DNA of 43,712 nucleotides from an uncultured Saprospirales bacterium (GCA_913061325.1 CAJXUU010000008.1:1-43712), one strand, 5' to 3'; positions 9,381-18,189 are shown, numbered from the stretch's first letter. Numbers and translations: made by a program. The notes: a model not told the origin generated them from the letters alone.

Positions 9381-9624
9381 TGTGCGCCTGGTATGGCGAT
9401 AGCACTAGAGGATTAAAGCTCCCCTATGCCACCGACAAGGGGAAGTGTTAGCCGAACTTCAAGGTGAATACCGTTAAGATATTAGCTCACGGAATCGGAA
9501 GGCAAAGCATTGGCCTAACGAACAGAAGTCATATACGAGGCAAATATCGGATGAGGAGGGCCAAAGCTTGTATGGAAGATTTTTAGGTATATATGGCAGG
9601 TATAAAAGTGGAGCTGTGATTGGC

Positions 9625-9698
9625 TTATTCCATATTCTGCCTGAAATTATCACATATATTCATGATAATTACTCTAATTTCATCGTTAGAAATACTCG
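9625..9698. repeat. Dispersed 74-bp repeat, copy A
   Basis: About 85 percent identical by eye to 34846-34918, with the block ATTACTCTAATTTCATCGTT and its neighbours fully shared. Read on the minus strand, both copies encode SISNDEIRVIIMNIC, here followed by DNFRQNME and a stop. It lies inside the extra DNA of the intron remnant, so it probably arrived as part of another mobile or relic gene. Confidence 0.75.
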
Positions 9699-10033
9699 AC
9701 TCAACAGGGCCTTACACATGTCGGTTCACGAGCTTGCTGAACATGCCCCACATAGATTTGCTGCAACGCGTTTTTTCAGAAAGAAAGCAACACTTATATG
9801 CGTTGAACTTAAATTAATTATAAATGAATCCAAACGAGACATATCCAAACAGATATAGTATTACGCAGGGAGGTCTTATGTTTCTATTTTATTTAAAAGA
9901 ACATAGATGAGAAGTCTGCCTAGGTCATAGTAGTTCATTTGATTATATGAATGAAGGACAGAACTTAGAATTAGATTATGGAACCAGATTTAGTGGACTA
10001 TGGATTAGCCACAGATAGAATAGTATAGAACTA

Positions 10034-10129
10034 ATGATATGGAAATGGTCCAAAACTAAGAGAAGAGCCATGTGCGCAGCCACAAGCCGAGGAAGTAAGG
10101 ATGTAATAGTCTGGGAGAGGACGGACTAA
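10034..10129 (+). pseudogene. Possible C-terminal remnant of the intron maturase/reverse transcriptase
   Basis: A 31-codon frame starting MIWKWSKTKRR resembles the IWKQWK motif near the C-terminus of group II intron reverse transcriptases. It sits where domain IV should hold the ORF, just before the domain VI-like sequence. All reverse-transcriptase catalytic motifs (YADD) are absent, so at most this is a tail. Confidence 0.35.
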
Positions 10130-10416
10130 TGTCAGTCAGTAGAAACAAGTAGCCCATACTCTCTATTGTCACCATTGTCATTGAACATCGTATTAGACGA
10201 CAAGACAAAGAGTTGCAGGTGAGCCATGGTTAAATTAAAGAAATTAGAACATTCCATATAACACTAGCCACATTTGCTTTACTCGATTACATTTTATACA
10301 AGTATGATACACCAAACCCTCTACCTTCCGCATCTATTCCAACAAGTCGCGACTGGAAAATATTTTTATATCCAAGCACACAAACTAGCTTTGTCCGCTT
10401 ATAAAGTTTCCAGATT

Positions 10417-11178
10417 ATGAAATATCAAGCTCACCCAAAATGGGATAAAAACAGACCCATATACCTTAAGTTAGGATTTATTCTTGCCATTGGTTTTGTG
10501 TTGATGGCATTTAATTATACAACGTATCCAACAGATGAAATATATGATACTACGGTCATTTGGGAAGATGAATTATTGGAAATCATACCTCCTCGAACTC
10601 CAAACGAACTCAAAACACTTCCTCCACCACCAATTCCAAAAATAGAAACTGTAATCGAAATTGAGCCCGAGGATGATCCTACTTTTGTAGAAACAAAATC
10701 TGAAGAAATCTTTGATGAGCCAAATGTAGAATCAAATACTACAATAGATGAATTCGCCACGCCGATAAAACACAACACCCCATCTATCGTCGCACCAATT
10801 ATAAAAGAATCACCAATAGAGGAAGGTCCAGTCTTAATGGCTGATAGAATGCCTGTCTACGGAGAGTGCAGTTTGGATGATGATGAATCCGTAAGGAGAG
10901 CATGCACCAATAAAAGTGTGATGGAAACAATATATTCCAACGTGAAGTATCCTACAATAGCATTGGAAAACGATATAACTGGAACAGTGATTGTCTCCTT
11001 TGTAGTAGCCAAAGATGGAAAGATCTCAAATATAGAAATAGTGAGAGATATCGGGGGTGGCTGTGGTAAAGCGGTATTGAAGGCCATGAAAAAACTAGGT
11101 CAATTTTATCCTGGAAAGCATAATGGTAGGCCAGTATCTGTTATTTATAAATTACCTGTGAAGTTTAAATTACAGTAG
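10417..11178 (+). CDS. TonB-like energy transducer
   Basis: A 253-residue inner-membrane-anchored periplasmic protein. A cytoplasmic start (MKYQAHPKWDKNRP) is followed by one membrane helix (LGFILAIGFVLMAFNY, about residues 20-36), a Pro/Glu-rich spacer with LPPPPIPK, and a TonB C-terminal domain (about 165-253) with VKYPTIALENDITGTVIVSF, KDGKISNIEIVRDIGGGCGK and YKLPVKFKLQ at the end. The family passes proton-motive force from ExbBD to outer-membrane receptors; SusC at 4419 is a possible client, but no exbBD is nearby. It is a single-gene unit with a hairpin 14 bases after the stop. Bacteroidota carry many TonB paralogues, so which receptors it serves is unknown. Confidence 0.88.
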   Translation: MKYQAHPKWDKNRPIYLKLGFILAIGFVLMAFNYTTYPTDEIYDTTVIWEDELLEIIPPRTPNELKTLPPPPIPKIETVIEIEPEDDPTFVETKSEEIFDEPNVESNTTIDEFATPIKHNTPSIVAPIIKESPIEEGPVLMADRMPVYGECSLDDDESVRRACTNKSVMETIYSNVKYPTIALENDITGTVIVSFVVAKDGKISNIEIVRDIGGGCGKAVLKAMKKLGQFYPGKHNGRPVSVIYKLPVKFKLQ

Positions 11179-11192
11179 AATTTCTAATAGAA

Positions 11193-11221
11193 ATGTAGGA
11201 GGTTTCGAAAACCTCCTACAT
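11193..11221 (+). terminator. Hairpin terminator after the TonB-like gene
   Basis: A perfect 13-bp stem, ATGTAGGAGGTTT / AAACCTCCTACAT, with the 3-base loop CGA. The T-run is weak (TCTGT), so termination may be partial or involve both strands. Confidence 0.7.
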
Positions 11222-11507
11222 CTGTACATTAAGGAATCCGCGTTCAAAATATTGTTGTCAGCTTGGATTTGACCAATGACTAACTTTATGGACAGCTAAA
11301 ATGCGTTAATTAGTCAACTAAGAGCCCTTATTAGATTGATTATAAAATAAGATAATCTCCAAATCAGATATCGTATTTGGTCTTTTTTTCAAAATATTAC
11401 ATCAAGTCACTAAGGTCAATCAAAATCGTTATAATATGGCGACGAAGGCTAAGTAAAACCACTGTAAAATAAAGCCTTTCAAGCTCTGACTTATTGCCTT
11501 ATTTCAC
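11222..11507 (+). other. Gap before atpB with a second terminator-like hairpin
   Basis: No gene is seen, and no atpI or atpZ sits upstream of atpB. At 11359-11389 the short stem CCAAAT / ATTTGG is followed by TCTTTTTTT, a terminator-like end. Whether a small RNA ends there cannot be decided from sequence. Confidence 0.4.
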
Positions 11508-11515
11508 TACCTTTG
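11508..11515 (+). promoter_or_regulatory. atpB -7 promoter box
   Basis: TACCTTTG is a perfect match to the Bacteroidota -7 consensus TAnnTTTG, 27 bases upstream of the atpB start. A well-spaced -33 TTTG is not evident. Confidence 0.55.
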
Positions 11516-11542
11516 TGGCGAATTTAAAAAGCATCAGGCGAT

Positions 11543-12844
11543 ATGTCTAGAAATATATATTCAGCGCTGTTAATTTTTGCAGCAATTTTATTCTCTTTTC
11601 CTGTAATTTCTCAGGATCATAATCATGACGGACACGATCATAGTGGACATAATCATGATGATCACGCAGGTCACGATCATGCGTCTGATCAAGGTGAACA
11701 TGGAGTATCTTGTGGTCATGGTGATGAACATCATGAATATGACCCTGCAGCTACTGCGATCCACCACATTAGTGATGGTAATGTATTAAGTATATTTGAC
11801 TATCCTCTTCCACTTCCAATGATTTTAAAATCTGAGGCAGGTTTAGAAATGTTTATGTCAAGTAAGTTTGGTGCCCATTTCGCAGGTCATGAAAACGGAG
11901 AAAAATCATACAATGGATATGTATTGTATGAAGGAAGTGCCCATAGAGTAGTTGATGCAGGATTTCCTATGACAGGAAGTGTTGACCTTGGACATGGAGC
12001 ATTCACACACCAGGTCGTTAATATTGATGGAAAGGACAAAACATTAAAGTATGTTTGTTACGAAAACAAACCATATAAAATTGATGCTAGAACAACACTT
12101 GATGGAGGAATGCTTGGTGGAGGAATAACCTCATTTTGGGACCTATCTCCTTCTAAGAATGTAATCGCAATGTTGTTGGTTTCTCTTCTTCTTTTCTTTT
12201 TATTCAGAGGCGCAGCAAAAAAATATAAAGAGGATCCATTGAAAGCTCCTAGTGGAGTACAGGGTGTATTAGAAACATTGGTCGTATTCATTAGAGATGA
12301 AGTAGCTATACCATTTATCGGTAAAGGAAAGTATATGAAATATTTCCCCTTTCTATTAAGTATATTCTTTTTCGTTCTTGGATTGAACCTATTTGGTCAA
12401 ATCCCTTTCTTTGGAAGTATAAATGCTACAGGTAATTTAACATTAACAATGGTACTTGCTTTGATCGTATTCATCCTTGTAAACATCAACGGAAAGAAGG
12501 ATTACTGGCAACATATTTTTTGGATGCCTGGAGTACCTGGCTTCGTAAAACCACTATTAGCCGGAGTGGAAATTATGGGGTTATTCATCAAACCATTGAC
12601 ATTGATGTTGAGACTAGCAGGTAATATTTCTGCTGGGCACATCGCAATCTTGAGTTTTATAGGCTTGATCTTCATATTTGGAGATTTATATGGAACATTA
12701 GGAAATGGAATAGGAACAGTTTTGGCTATTCCGTTGACATTATTTATGATGGCTATCGAGTTGATTGTTGCATTTGTACAAGCATTTGTATTTGCAATTT
12801 TGACAGCATCATATATAGGAGCTGCAATAGAGGAGCACCATTAA
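11543..12844 (+). CDS. atpB: F-type ATP synthase subunit a with His-rich exported N-terminus
   Basis: A 433-residue proton-channel subunit of the membrane F0 sector. The C-terminal two thirds hold the usual membrane helices and the essential arginine in LMLRLAGNISAGH (Arg near residue 357) that works against the c-ring carboxylate. The N-terminus is a Bacteroidota-type extension of about 150 residues: a signal peptide (cleavage near VIS-QDH), a histidine/aspartate-rich stretch at about residues 24-75 with some 15 His (DHNHDGHDHSGHNHDDHAGH), and a soluble periplasmic domain. The His-rich part may bind metal ions; this is inference. It is first in an operon with atpE (41-base gap) and atpF, has a -7 box 27 bases upstream, and is complete. 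Confidence 0.95.
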   Translation: MSRNIYSALLIFAAILFSFPVISQDHNHDGHDHSGHNHDDHAGHDHASDQGEHGVSCGHGDEHHEYDPAATAIHHISDGNVLSIFDYPLPLPMILKSEAGLEMFMSSKFGAHFAGHENGEKSYNGYVLYEGSAHRVVDAGFPMTGSVDLGHGAFTHQVVNIDGKDKTLKYVCYENKPYKIDARTTLDGGMLGGGITSFWDLSPSKNVIAMLLVSLLLFFLFRGAAKKYKEDPLKAPSGVQGVLETLVVFIRDEVAIPFIGKGKYMKYFPFLLSIFFFVLGLNLFGQIPFFGSINATGNLTLTMVLALIVFILVNINGKKDYWQHIFWMPGVPGFVKPLLAGVEIMGLFIKPLTLMLRLAGNISAGHIAILSFIGLIFIFGDLYGTLGNGIGTVLAIPLTLFMMAIELIVAFVQAFVFAILTASYIGAAIEEHH

Positions 12845-12858
12845 TTAAGAATTTTTAA

Positions 12859-13092
<234 letters not shown>

Positions 13093-13118
13093 TTGATTAA
13101 GAGAGATAGTCAAAATTA

Positions 13119-13157
13119 AGAGAAGGTCAGCATGCGGTTGGCGGAGGGACCTTCTCT
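13119..13157 (+). terminator. Intra-operon hairpin between atpE and atpF
   Basis: A perfect 10-bp stem, AGAGAAGGTC / GACCTTCTCT, with a 19-base loop, followed by ATTTTAAA. It is 26 bases after the atpE stop and 61 bases before atpF. It could act as a partial terminator or a 3' stabiliser that raises subunit c output over b, matching the ring stoichiometry. Confidence 0.6.
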
Positions 13158-13218
13158 ATTTTAAATGATTAACAAAACAAAAAACCCCAAGTGGGCTTAA
13201 CAATTTAAACTGTATACT

Positions 13219-13731
13219 ATGTTTTTATTATTAGACTTTTTACCATTTCAACCATCACCAGGATTAGCAATTTGGTCAGTAGTTATATTCCTTATATTCT
13301 GGGCTATCATGGCTAAGGTTGCATTCAAACCAATCGCACAAGCATTGGAAACACGAGAGAATGATATTCAGGATGCTTTAGATTCTGCAAAGACTGCTAA
13401 AGAAGAGATGTCAAATCTTAAAGCTGAAAATGAAAAGCTTTTAGTTGTTGCAAGGGAAGAAAGAAGCAAAATGCTTAAAGAAGCTAAAAACACTAAGAAT
13501 CAGATCATTGCGGATGCAAAAGACACTGCAAAAGGTGAAGCTTCTAGAATTATGACTCAGGCAAATCAAGACATCCAGAATCAGAAGAAAGCTGCTATGA
13601 TGGAAGTGAAAAATGAAGTAGGCGCAATTGCTCTTAGTATTGCTGAAAAAGTAATTAAAAAAGAATTGGCTGGAAATGCAGAGCAAGAAAGCTTTGTTAA
13701 CTCACTAGTAAAAGATATAAACTTGAACTAA
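13219..13731 (+). CDS. atpF: F-type ATP synthase subunit b
   Basis: A 170-residue peripheral-stalk subunit: one N-terminal membrane helix (GLAIWSVVIFLIFWAIMAKV, about residues 15-34) followed by a long charged coiled coil rich in Ala, Lys and Glu (about 40-165). It is the usual length. In most Bacteroidota atpH, atpA and atpG follow directly; here a terminator follows and the next gene is on the other strand, so delta, alpha, gamma, beta and epsilon must be encoded elsewhere. Confidence 0.95.
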   Translation: MFLLLDFLPFQPSPGLAIWSVVIFLIFWAIMAKVAFKPIAQALETRENDIQDALDSAKTAKEEMSNLKAENEKLLVVAREERSKMLKEAKNTKNQIIADAKDTAKGEASRIMTQANQDIQNQKKAAMMEVKNEVGAIALSIAEKVIKKELAGNAEQESFVNSLVKDINLN

Positions 13732-13797
13732 TCAGTTCTTTTACTCAATAAGTATATAATTCGCTTGGTAGTAAACTAAGTGAAATAGAGAAATATA

Positions 13798-13831
13798 ATG
13801 GTCTGGAGCGTAGTGTTGCAGGCCATTTTTT
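13798..13831 (+). terminator. Terminator of the atpBEF operon
   Basis: The stem ATGGTCTG / CAGGCCAT (one G-T pair) is followed by TTTTT. A second near-perfect 12-bp hairpin, ATGCGTAATAAG / CTTATTGCGCAT, follows at once (13832-13858) and may protect the 3' end or separate the convergent genes. Confidence 0.75.
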
Positions 13832-13919
13832 ATGCGTAATAAGTGTCTTATTGCGCATGAGATTGGCTAGGATATTCTATAATACATTGAAGATTTTCAG
13901 ACAATCTGGCTAGTCTAAT

Positions 13920-14264
13920 CTATTTACTTTTCTTCCAATACCAAATCACTCCTGCCAAACAGATTCCTAATCCAAAAAACTCTCTTACAAATTCAATAAA
14001 TGGACTCTCCGCTTTCATAGACCCAGTAATAGATGGAGTCCCATCCTTAAACCATGAAATGACGTCAGGTATATATAGTAGCATGCACAAACCAAAGAAA
14101 ATACAAATACCAAGCAGAAATTTACTATTTCTCCAACCTCTATCGTATGCTATAGCAACGGTAGCTGGAATGAGATAAAGCGGAATCCATATATAAAAAT
14201 CAGGGTCATTGTATTGTACGGCTGCGCAAAGAATATATAAAGCCACTATTATCTTATGGATCAT
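13920..14264 (-). CDS. TMEM220-like membrane protein
   Basis: A 114-residue protein with about four membrane helices. The N-terminal AAVQYNDPDFYIWIPLY matches the TMEM220 family signature (AVQ-x-NDPD), and the C-terminal REFFGLGICLAGVIWYW also fits. The function of the family is unknown. It is likely co-transcribed behind the ABC exporter (its start is 32 bases after that gene's stop). It is complete. Confidence 0.8.
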   Translation of the reverse strand: MIHKIIVALYILCAAVQYNDPDFYIWIPLYLIPATVAIAYDRGWRNSKFLLGICIFFGLCMLLYIPDVISWFKDGTPSITGSMKAESPFIEFVREFFGLGICLAGVIWYWKKSK

Positions 14265-14296
14265 ACCTCTTGTAAATTAATTATTAAGACTTTCCT

Positions 14297-16075
14297 TTAG
14301 ACCTCTTCACCTATGTTTTGTTGTTCTAGCATTTCTTTGTAGTAGCCTCCGCTAGCAAGTAATTCTTCGTGAGTACCGATCTCTGAGATTCTGCCATCTT
14401 CTAAAACCAATATTTTATCAAACTCCATTAGGTTATGGATTCTGTGAGTAATAATGATAGATGTTCTATTTATAAGCGCTTCATTAAGGTACCGCATAAT
14501 CTTTTGCTCTGTATCTGTATCCACTGCAGAAAGACAATCATCTAGAATTACAATATCGGGATCTTTTATAAATGCTCGTGCTATGGATATTCTCTGTTTT
14601 TGGCCTCCAGAAAGTGTAACACCTCGCTCACCCATCATTGTTTGATAACCTTCTGGCAAACTACTTATTTCATTATGTATCGCAGCATGAGCAGCATATT
14701 TTTCAGCTTTCTTTTGATTAACCTCACCTACACCGAAACTAATATTATTAGTCACTGAATCTGAGAATAAGAAAACATCTTGGGGCACATAGCCTATTTT
14801 TCTCCGTAGGTTATCCAGATTGATAGCTTTCACATTTTGATTATCTATCAACAATCTTCCCTCCGTAACATCATACATCCGAAGGATAAGATCTGCAATG
14901 GTGGATTTACCAGAAGCAGTTTTACCTATGATTGCCATTTTCTCACCTTTCTTCAAATGGAAAGAAATATTTTTCAGCGCTTCTATCCCTGTATCAGGGT
15001 AAGTGAAACTAACATTATCAAATTTTATATCACCTTCTAAATTCTCTGCGGAAACTTCTGATCTTACCAGCGTAGATTTTTCATGGAGAAGTTCATTGAT
15101 CCTTTCTTGAGAGGCTTCAGCTTGCTGCACAAGCGATGCTATCCAACCTATGGAAGTAACAGGCCAAGTCAACATGTTCACATATATTATAAACTCTGCG
15201 ATGTTCCCGGTAGTAATATTTCCCTTAGCCACCTCGAGTCCACCCACATACACTACAATCAATGTGCTTGCACTGATCATAAAAATCATAACTGGAAAGA
15301 AAAAGGCTGATATCCGAGCAAGGTCTAATGATTTAGATTTAAAATCTTCACATTCCTCTTCAAAGTATTTTCCAAATTGGTCTTCCTTTACATAAGATTT
15401 TATAACTCGTATTCCAGAATAAACCTCTTGGGCTGTACTTGTCAATTGAGATAGCTGCTTTTGAATTAAACTCGACCTAAAGTTGATCTTACTACTTACA
15501 TAGTATATTGTAATAGATAAAAACGGCAACGGAATCAATGTATATAATGATAGCGTAACACTCACCTTGAACATCGCAAAAATGGTAAGTGAAAACAATG
15601 TCACCAGATTAATTCCATATAATATGGCTGGGCCAAGATACATTCTGACTTTGCTTACATCTTCTGATATACGAGACATGAAGTCACCTGTTTTGTTTCT
15701 CTTGAAATAGGCAAAATCCATCATTTCCATATGGCCAAATATCTCTTTTCTCAGATCATATTCTATCAATCGAGACATAACAATAATGGTCTGTCTCATG
15801 AAATACATAAATATTCCTTTGAAAATACTAAAGCCAATCACTACTGCAGCAAAGGTCAACAATGCTTCACCTAGTTCACTATACATGCCATCCTTCAATC
15901 CTTCTTCAGCACCTTTGTAAGCAAGGATTTTATCTTGTACAAAATCCAATGCCTCTCTAATCTTCTGGGGAATAAGCACACCAAAATAATTGGACATGGC
16001 CACAAATATGATACCCAGCCCAAAACGGACTCTATACTTATAGAAATATTTATTTAGATGTTGAAGGTTTTTCAA
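14297..16075 (-). CDS. ABC exporter half-transporter, membrane domain fused to ATPase
   Basis: A 592-residue homodimer-type exporter in the MsbA/BmrA class. A six-helix ABC transmembrane domain (about residues 15-315) precedes a nucleotide-binding domain with Walker A GKTASGKST (about 380), Q-loop YVPQD, signature LSGGQKQR (about 487), Walker B IVILDDCLSAVD (about 507) and switch His in ITHR. All catalytic residues are present, so it should be an active ATPase. The substrate (lipid, drug or peptide) cannot be told from sequence. It is the first gene of a two-gene unit with the TMEM220-like gene. A well-formed promoter lies 27 bases upstream. Confidence 0.93.
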   Translation of the reverse strand: MKNLQHLNKYFYKYRVRFGLGIIFVAMSNYFGVLIPQKIREALDFVQDKILAYKGAEEGLKDGMYSELGEALLTFAAVVIGFSIFKGIFMYFMRQTIIVMSRLIEYDLRKEIFGHMEMMDFAYFKRNKTGDFMSRISEDVSKVRMYLGPAILYGINLVTLFSLTIFAMFKVSVTLSLYTLIPLPFLSITIYYVSSKINFRSSLIQKQLSQLTSTAQEVYSGIRVIKSYVKEDQFGKYFEEECEDFKSKSLDLARISAFFFPVMIFMISASTLIVVYVGGLEVAKGNITTGNIAEFIIYVNMLTWPVTSIGWIASLVQQAEASQERINELLHEKSTLVRSEVSAENLEGDIKFDNVSFTYPDTGIEALKNISFHLKKGEKMAIIGKTASGKSTIADLILRMYDVTEGRLLIDNQNVKAINLDNLRRKIGYVPQDVFLFSDSVTNNISFGVGEVNQKKAEKYAAHAAIHNEISSLPEGYQTMMGERGVTLSGGQKQRISIARAFIKDPDIVILDDCLSAVDTDTEQKIMRYLNEALINRTSIIITHRIHNLMEFDKILVLEDGRISEIGTHEELLASGGYYKEMLEQQNIGEEV

Positions 16076-16101
16076 AAATAAACTGTTTACGATATAATTT
16101 A

Positions 16102-16134
16102 CAAATGTAGAGATTAAAACATACTAAACAGCAA
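16102..16134 (-). promoter_or_regulatory. Promoter of the ABC exporter gene
   Basis: On the minus strand TTG (16132-16134), 22 bases, then TACATTTG (16102-16109) fits the Bacteroidota TTG-N19ish-TAnnTTTG consensus. The -7 box ends 26 bases before the start codon. Confidence 0.65.
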
Positions 16135-16351
16135 TTGAGTTGTAAGGAAGTAGATAATAATATAAATTTATAATTCATAATATTGGCCCAATTTGGTTGA
16201 GGAAAATTGAATCCCAAAGCAATATCAATTTACTGATTATTAAGATAAAATTGTTAAAAGATTTATCACTTTGCAAAGTTTGTTTACATTTATGGAATAA
16301 AAAGAATAATTAATAAAATATTGGACGGTGAATAAGGACGGAAATTATAAC

Positions 16352-16738
16352 ATGGAAAGTGTATTCACTTCAAAAGTTAAAGCAGGAAAAAGAAGGACAT
16401 ATTTTTTTGATGTTCGTAAAACAAAGGGAGAAGATTTCTACATCACATTGACTGAAAGTACAAAAAGATTCAATGGAGATGGTGTAGAAAGACATAAGAT
16501 TTTCGTTTATAAAGAGGATTTTAATCGATTCCAAAACGGTCTTAATGATGCTATCAATCATGTAAAAACAGAATTGATGCCAGATTATGACTATGCTCAA
16601 TATGAGAGAAGACACGAAGAGTGGGAAAAAGAGCAAGCTGAAAAAAATAAAAACGAAATTCAAATAGAATCATCAGCGCCTACTTCTGAAGAGCCTAGTA
16701 CGGGTTCAGATGTAAGCGAAGAGGATGTAAGCTGGTAA
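16352..16738 (+). CDS. PUR-family (DUF3276) nucleic-acid-binding protein
   Basis: 128 residues from the ATG at 16352. The PUR-type domain (about residues 1-85) reads SKVKAGKRRTYFFDVRKTKG, DFYITLTESTKR and HKIFVYKEDFNRF, typical of the Bacteroidota DUF3276 family that binds single-stranded DNA or RNA. The C-terminal tail is acidic and low in complexity (SEEPSTGSDVSEEDVSW). A GTG at 16328 would add eight residues, but homologues I recall begin just before the KAGKR motif, and AAGGACGG precedes the ATG, so I prefer the ATG. It is a single gene, divergent from the ABC exporter and ending at a strong bidirectional terminator. Confidence 0.88.
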   Translation: MESVFTSKVKAGKRRTYFFDVRKTKGEDFYITLTESTKRFNGDGVERHKIFVYKEDFNRFQNGLNDAINHVKTELMPDYDYAQYERRHEEWEKEQAEKNKNEIQIESSAPTSEEPSTGSDVSEEDVSW

Positions 16739-16757
16739 TTAAATTTATTAGTTGTAA

Positions 16758-16804
16758 AAACAAAAGAGGCAATTCTGAAATCAGGATTGCCTCTTTTGTT
16801 TTTT
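16758..16804. terminator. Bidirectional terminator between the PUR gene and surA
   Basis: A long stem, ACAAAAGAGGCAAT-x-CTGA paired with TCAG-x-ATTGCCTCTTTTGT, has TTTTTT on the plus side and T-rich sequence on the minus side. It serves the convergent genes on both strands. Confidence 0.9.
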
Positions 16805-16818
16805 GCTTTGAGTATTAT

Positions 16819-18189
16819 TTATGGCATTTTTATTCCGCCTTTTACATATTGCTTCAAATTATCACAATTTCCATAAATCGGATTCAACTCAATAAATGTT
16901 TCTTTCAGTTTTTCTTCTATCCAACTCGAAAAATATTCTGATTTCTTTCCTTCTTTGGCAAACTGAGAGATCTTACTATAGTCCTGTTTAAGATTTGCTT
17001 GATGGGGTTCTGTTATAGATTGCAACTGCAGAATTCTGTATTGTCTCTCCCCTACGAAATCTTTACCTTCTAATACAGTAGTAAGATCACTTGGCTTCAT
17101 ATCTATAATCTCTATATATTCATCATATTCTAATTCTTCCGTTCTAAAGAAGTTATTACCAGTAGCCCTGTTTTTAATTCTACCATTGTTATTATAGCTC
17201 TCCGCTTTCTTATCTGAGTATCTTTTTACAGCAACTTCGAATGAAATAGAATCAGCTTGTATAAGTGTCCTGACACTATCCAATAAATCTTTAGCTTTTT
17301 GATTATCTGTTTCCGTAATATCAGGCTTGATCAATATATGCCTAGCTCTAACGCTGTTTCCTCTTCTTTCTAGCATTTTGATTACATGAAACCCATATTC
17401 CGTTTCGATAACATCTGATAACTCATCTTTCTTAAGTCCAAATACAGTAGCCTCAAATTCTGGAACATAAGATCCTCTTTTGGCAAATCCTAAATCTCCT
17501 CCTCTTGCTCCCGACCCAGGGTCCATAGAGTACTTAAGAGCTAACTCTTCAAACGTTTTTTCTTCTGAAACAATTTTCTCTCGTATCCTTTCGAGCTTTT
17601 CTTTAGCAATATTCTTTTGAGCTTCACTAACTTGAGGTTTGATCACCAATTCTCCTAACTCCACTTCAGAATCTAAAAAAGGTAAGCTATCCTTTGGAAT
17701 GGCATCATAAAATTGTTGTACTTCTTCAGGAGTGATAGTTACAGAATTGATTAACTTCATCTGCATTCTTTCAGCAAGAATCTGTTGTTTTTGATCATCT
17801 CTATACCTCTCTTTCATTTCCACTACACTAGCACCATAATAATCTCTAAAAAACTCTTCGTCCCCATTCATTTGGCGTAGAATATTCTCAAATCTTAGAT
17901 TAAGCTGAGCTTCCACTTCTTGATCCTGCACCTCTACACTATCTAGCTTTGCTTGATAAATAATCAACTTTTGAGCAATTAACCCATCCAAAATTTCACA
18001 TTTAATACTCTCTCCCAATGAAGGGTCTTGAGTAATACTATAAGCATATTGATCTTCTACTTCTGATAATAGGATAAATTCACTACCTACTTTTGCTACC
18101 ACTTTATCAATGAGAAAAGATTGATCTTGCGCATTTGCATTTGCAACCACCATAAGAAAACAAGCAAGTATTATATTTCTAATATTCAT
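16819..18189 (-). CDS. surA: SurA-like periplasmic peptidyl-prolyl isomerase
   Basis: A 456-residue chaperone and prolyl isomerase for outer-membrane protein biogenesis. The signal peptide ends at about residue 20 (VVANANA-QDQ). A SurA-type N-terminal domain follows (DKVVAKVGSEFILLSEVEDQ). Two parvulin (PPIC) domains come next: one about 170-270 with SGARGGDLGFAKRGSYVPEF and YGFHVIKML, and a second, more diverged, about 275-385 beginning RARHILIKPDITETD. The tail (about 390-456) completes the SurA N/C module. It lies 86 bases downstream of the M28 peptidase gene on the same strand. Confidence 0.9.
   Translation of the reverse strand: MNIRNIILACFLMVVANANAQDQSFLIDKVVAKVGSEFILLSEVEDQYAYSITQDPSLGESIKCEILDGLIAQKLIIYQAKLDSVEVQDQEVEAQLNLRFENILRQMNGDEEFFRDYYGASVVEMKERYRDDQKQQILAERMQMKLINSVTITPEEVQQFYDAIPKDSLPFLDSEVELGELVIKPQVSEAQKNIAKEKLERIREKIVSEEKTFEELALKYSMDPGSGARGGDLGFAKRGSYVPEFEATVFGLKKDELSDVIETEYGFHVIKMLERRGNSVRARHILIKPDITETDNQKAKDLLDSVRTLIQADSISFEVAVKRYSDKKAESYNNNGRIKNRATGNNFFRTEELEYDEYIEIIDMKPSDLTTVLEGKDFVGERQYRILQLQSITEPHQANLKQDYSKISQFAKEGKKSEYFSSWIEEKLKETFIELNPIYGNCDNLKQYVKGGIKMP

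Larger units (their letters stand above)
9382..10166 (+). mobile_element. Degenerate group IIC-like intron, ORF deleted
   Basis: The segment starts GTGCGCCTGGTATGGCG, the canonical group II 5' end, and continues with domain I landmarks that I can align from memory with the Oceanobacillus iheyensis IIC intron: GTGTTAGCC, GGAATCGGAAGGCAAAGC, CGAACAGAAGTCATATACGA, GGATGAGG. Further on, GGGAGGTCT (about 9869), GAAGTCTGCCTAGGTCATAG and GAAGGACAGAACTTAG match the domain III/IV region. The 3' part, GGGAGAGGACGG then CCATACTCTCTAT, looks like domain VI and a 3' end near 10166. Domain V is not recognisable, the maturase ORF is almost gone, and roughly 200 extra bases interrupt it near 9590-9820. It lies exactly behind a terminator hairpin, the known target of class C introns. 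It is probably dead. Confidence 0.75.

Noticed and set aside
9690-9830. Integron attC-like site (CAACGC ... GCGTTG)
   Set aside because: Only a 6-bp inverted core is present; the outer attC boxes and an integrase are absent. It lies in disturbed intron DNA.
9568-9858. 96-codon plus-strand ORF
   Set aside because: It overlaps the intron domain I/II region and the dispersed repeat whose conserved reading is on the minus strand. Composition is not protein-like.
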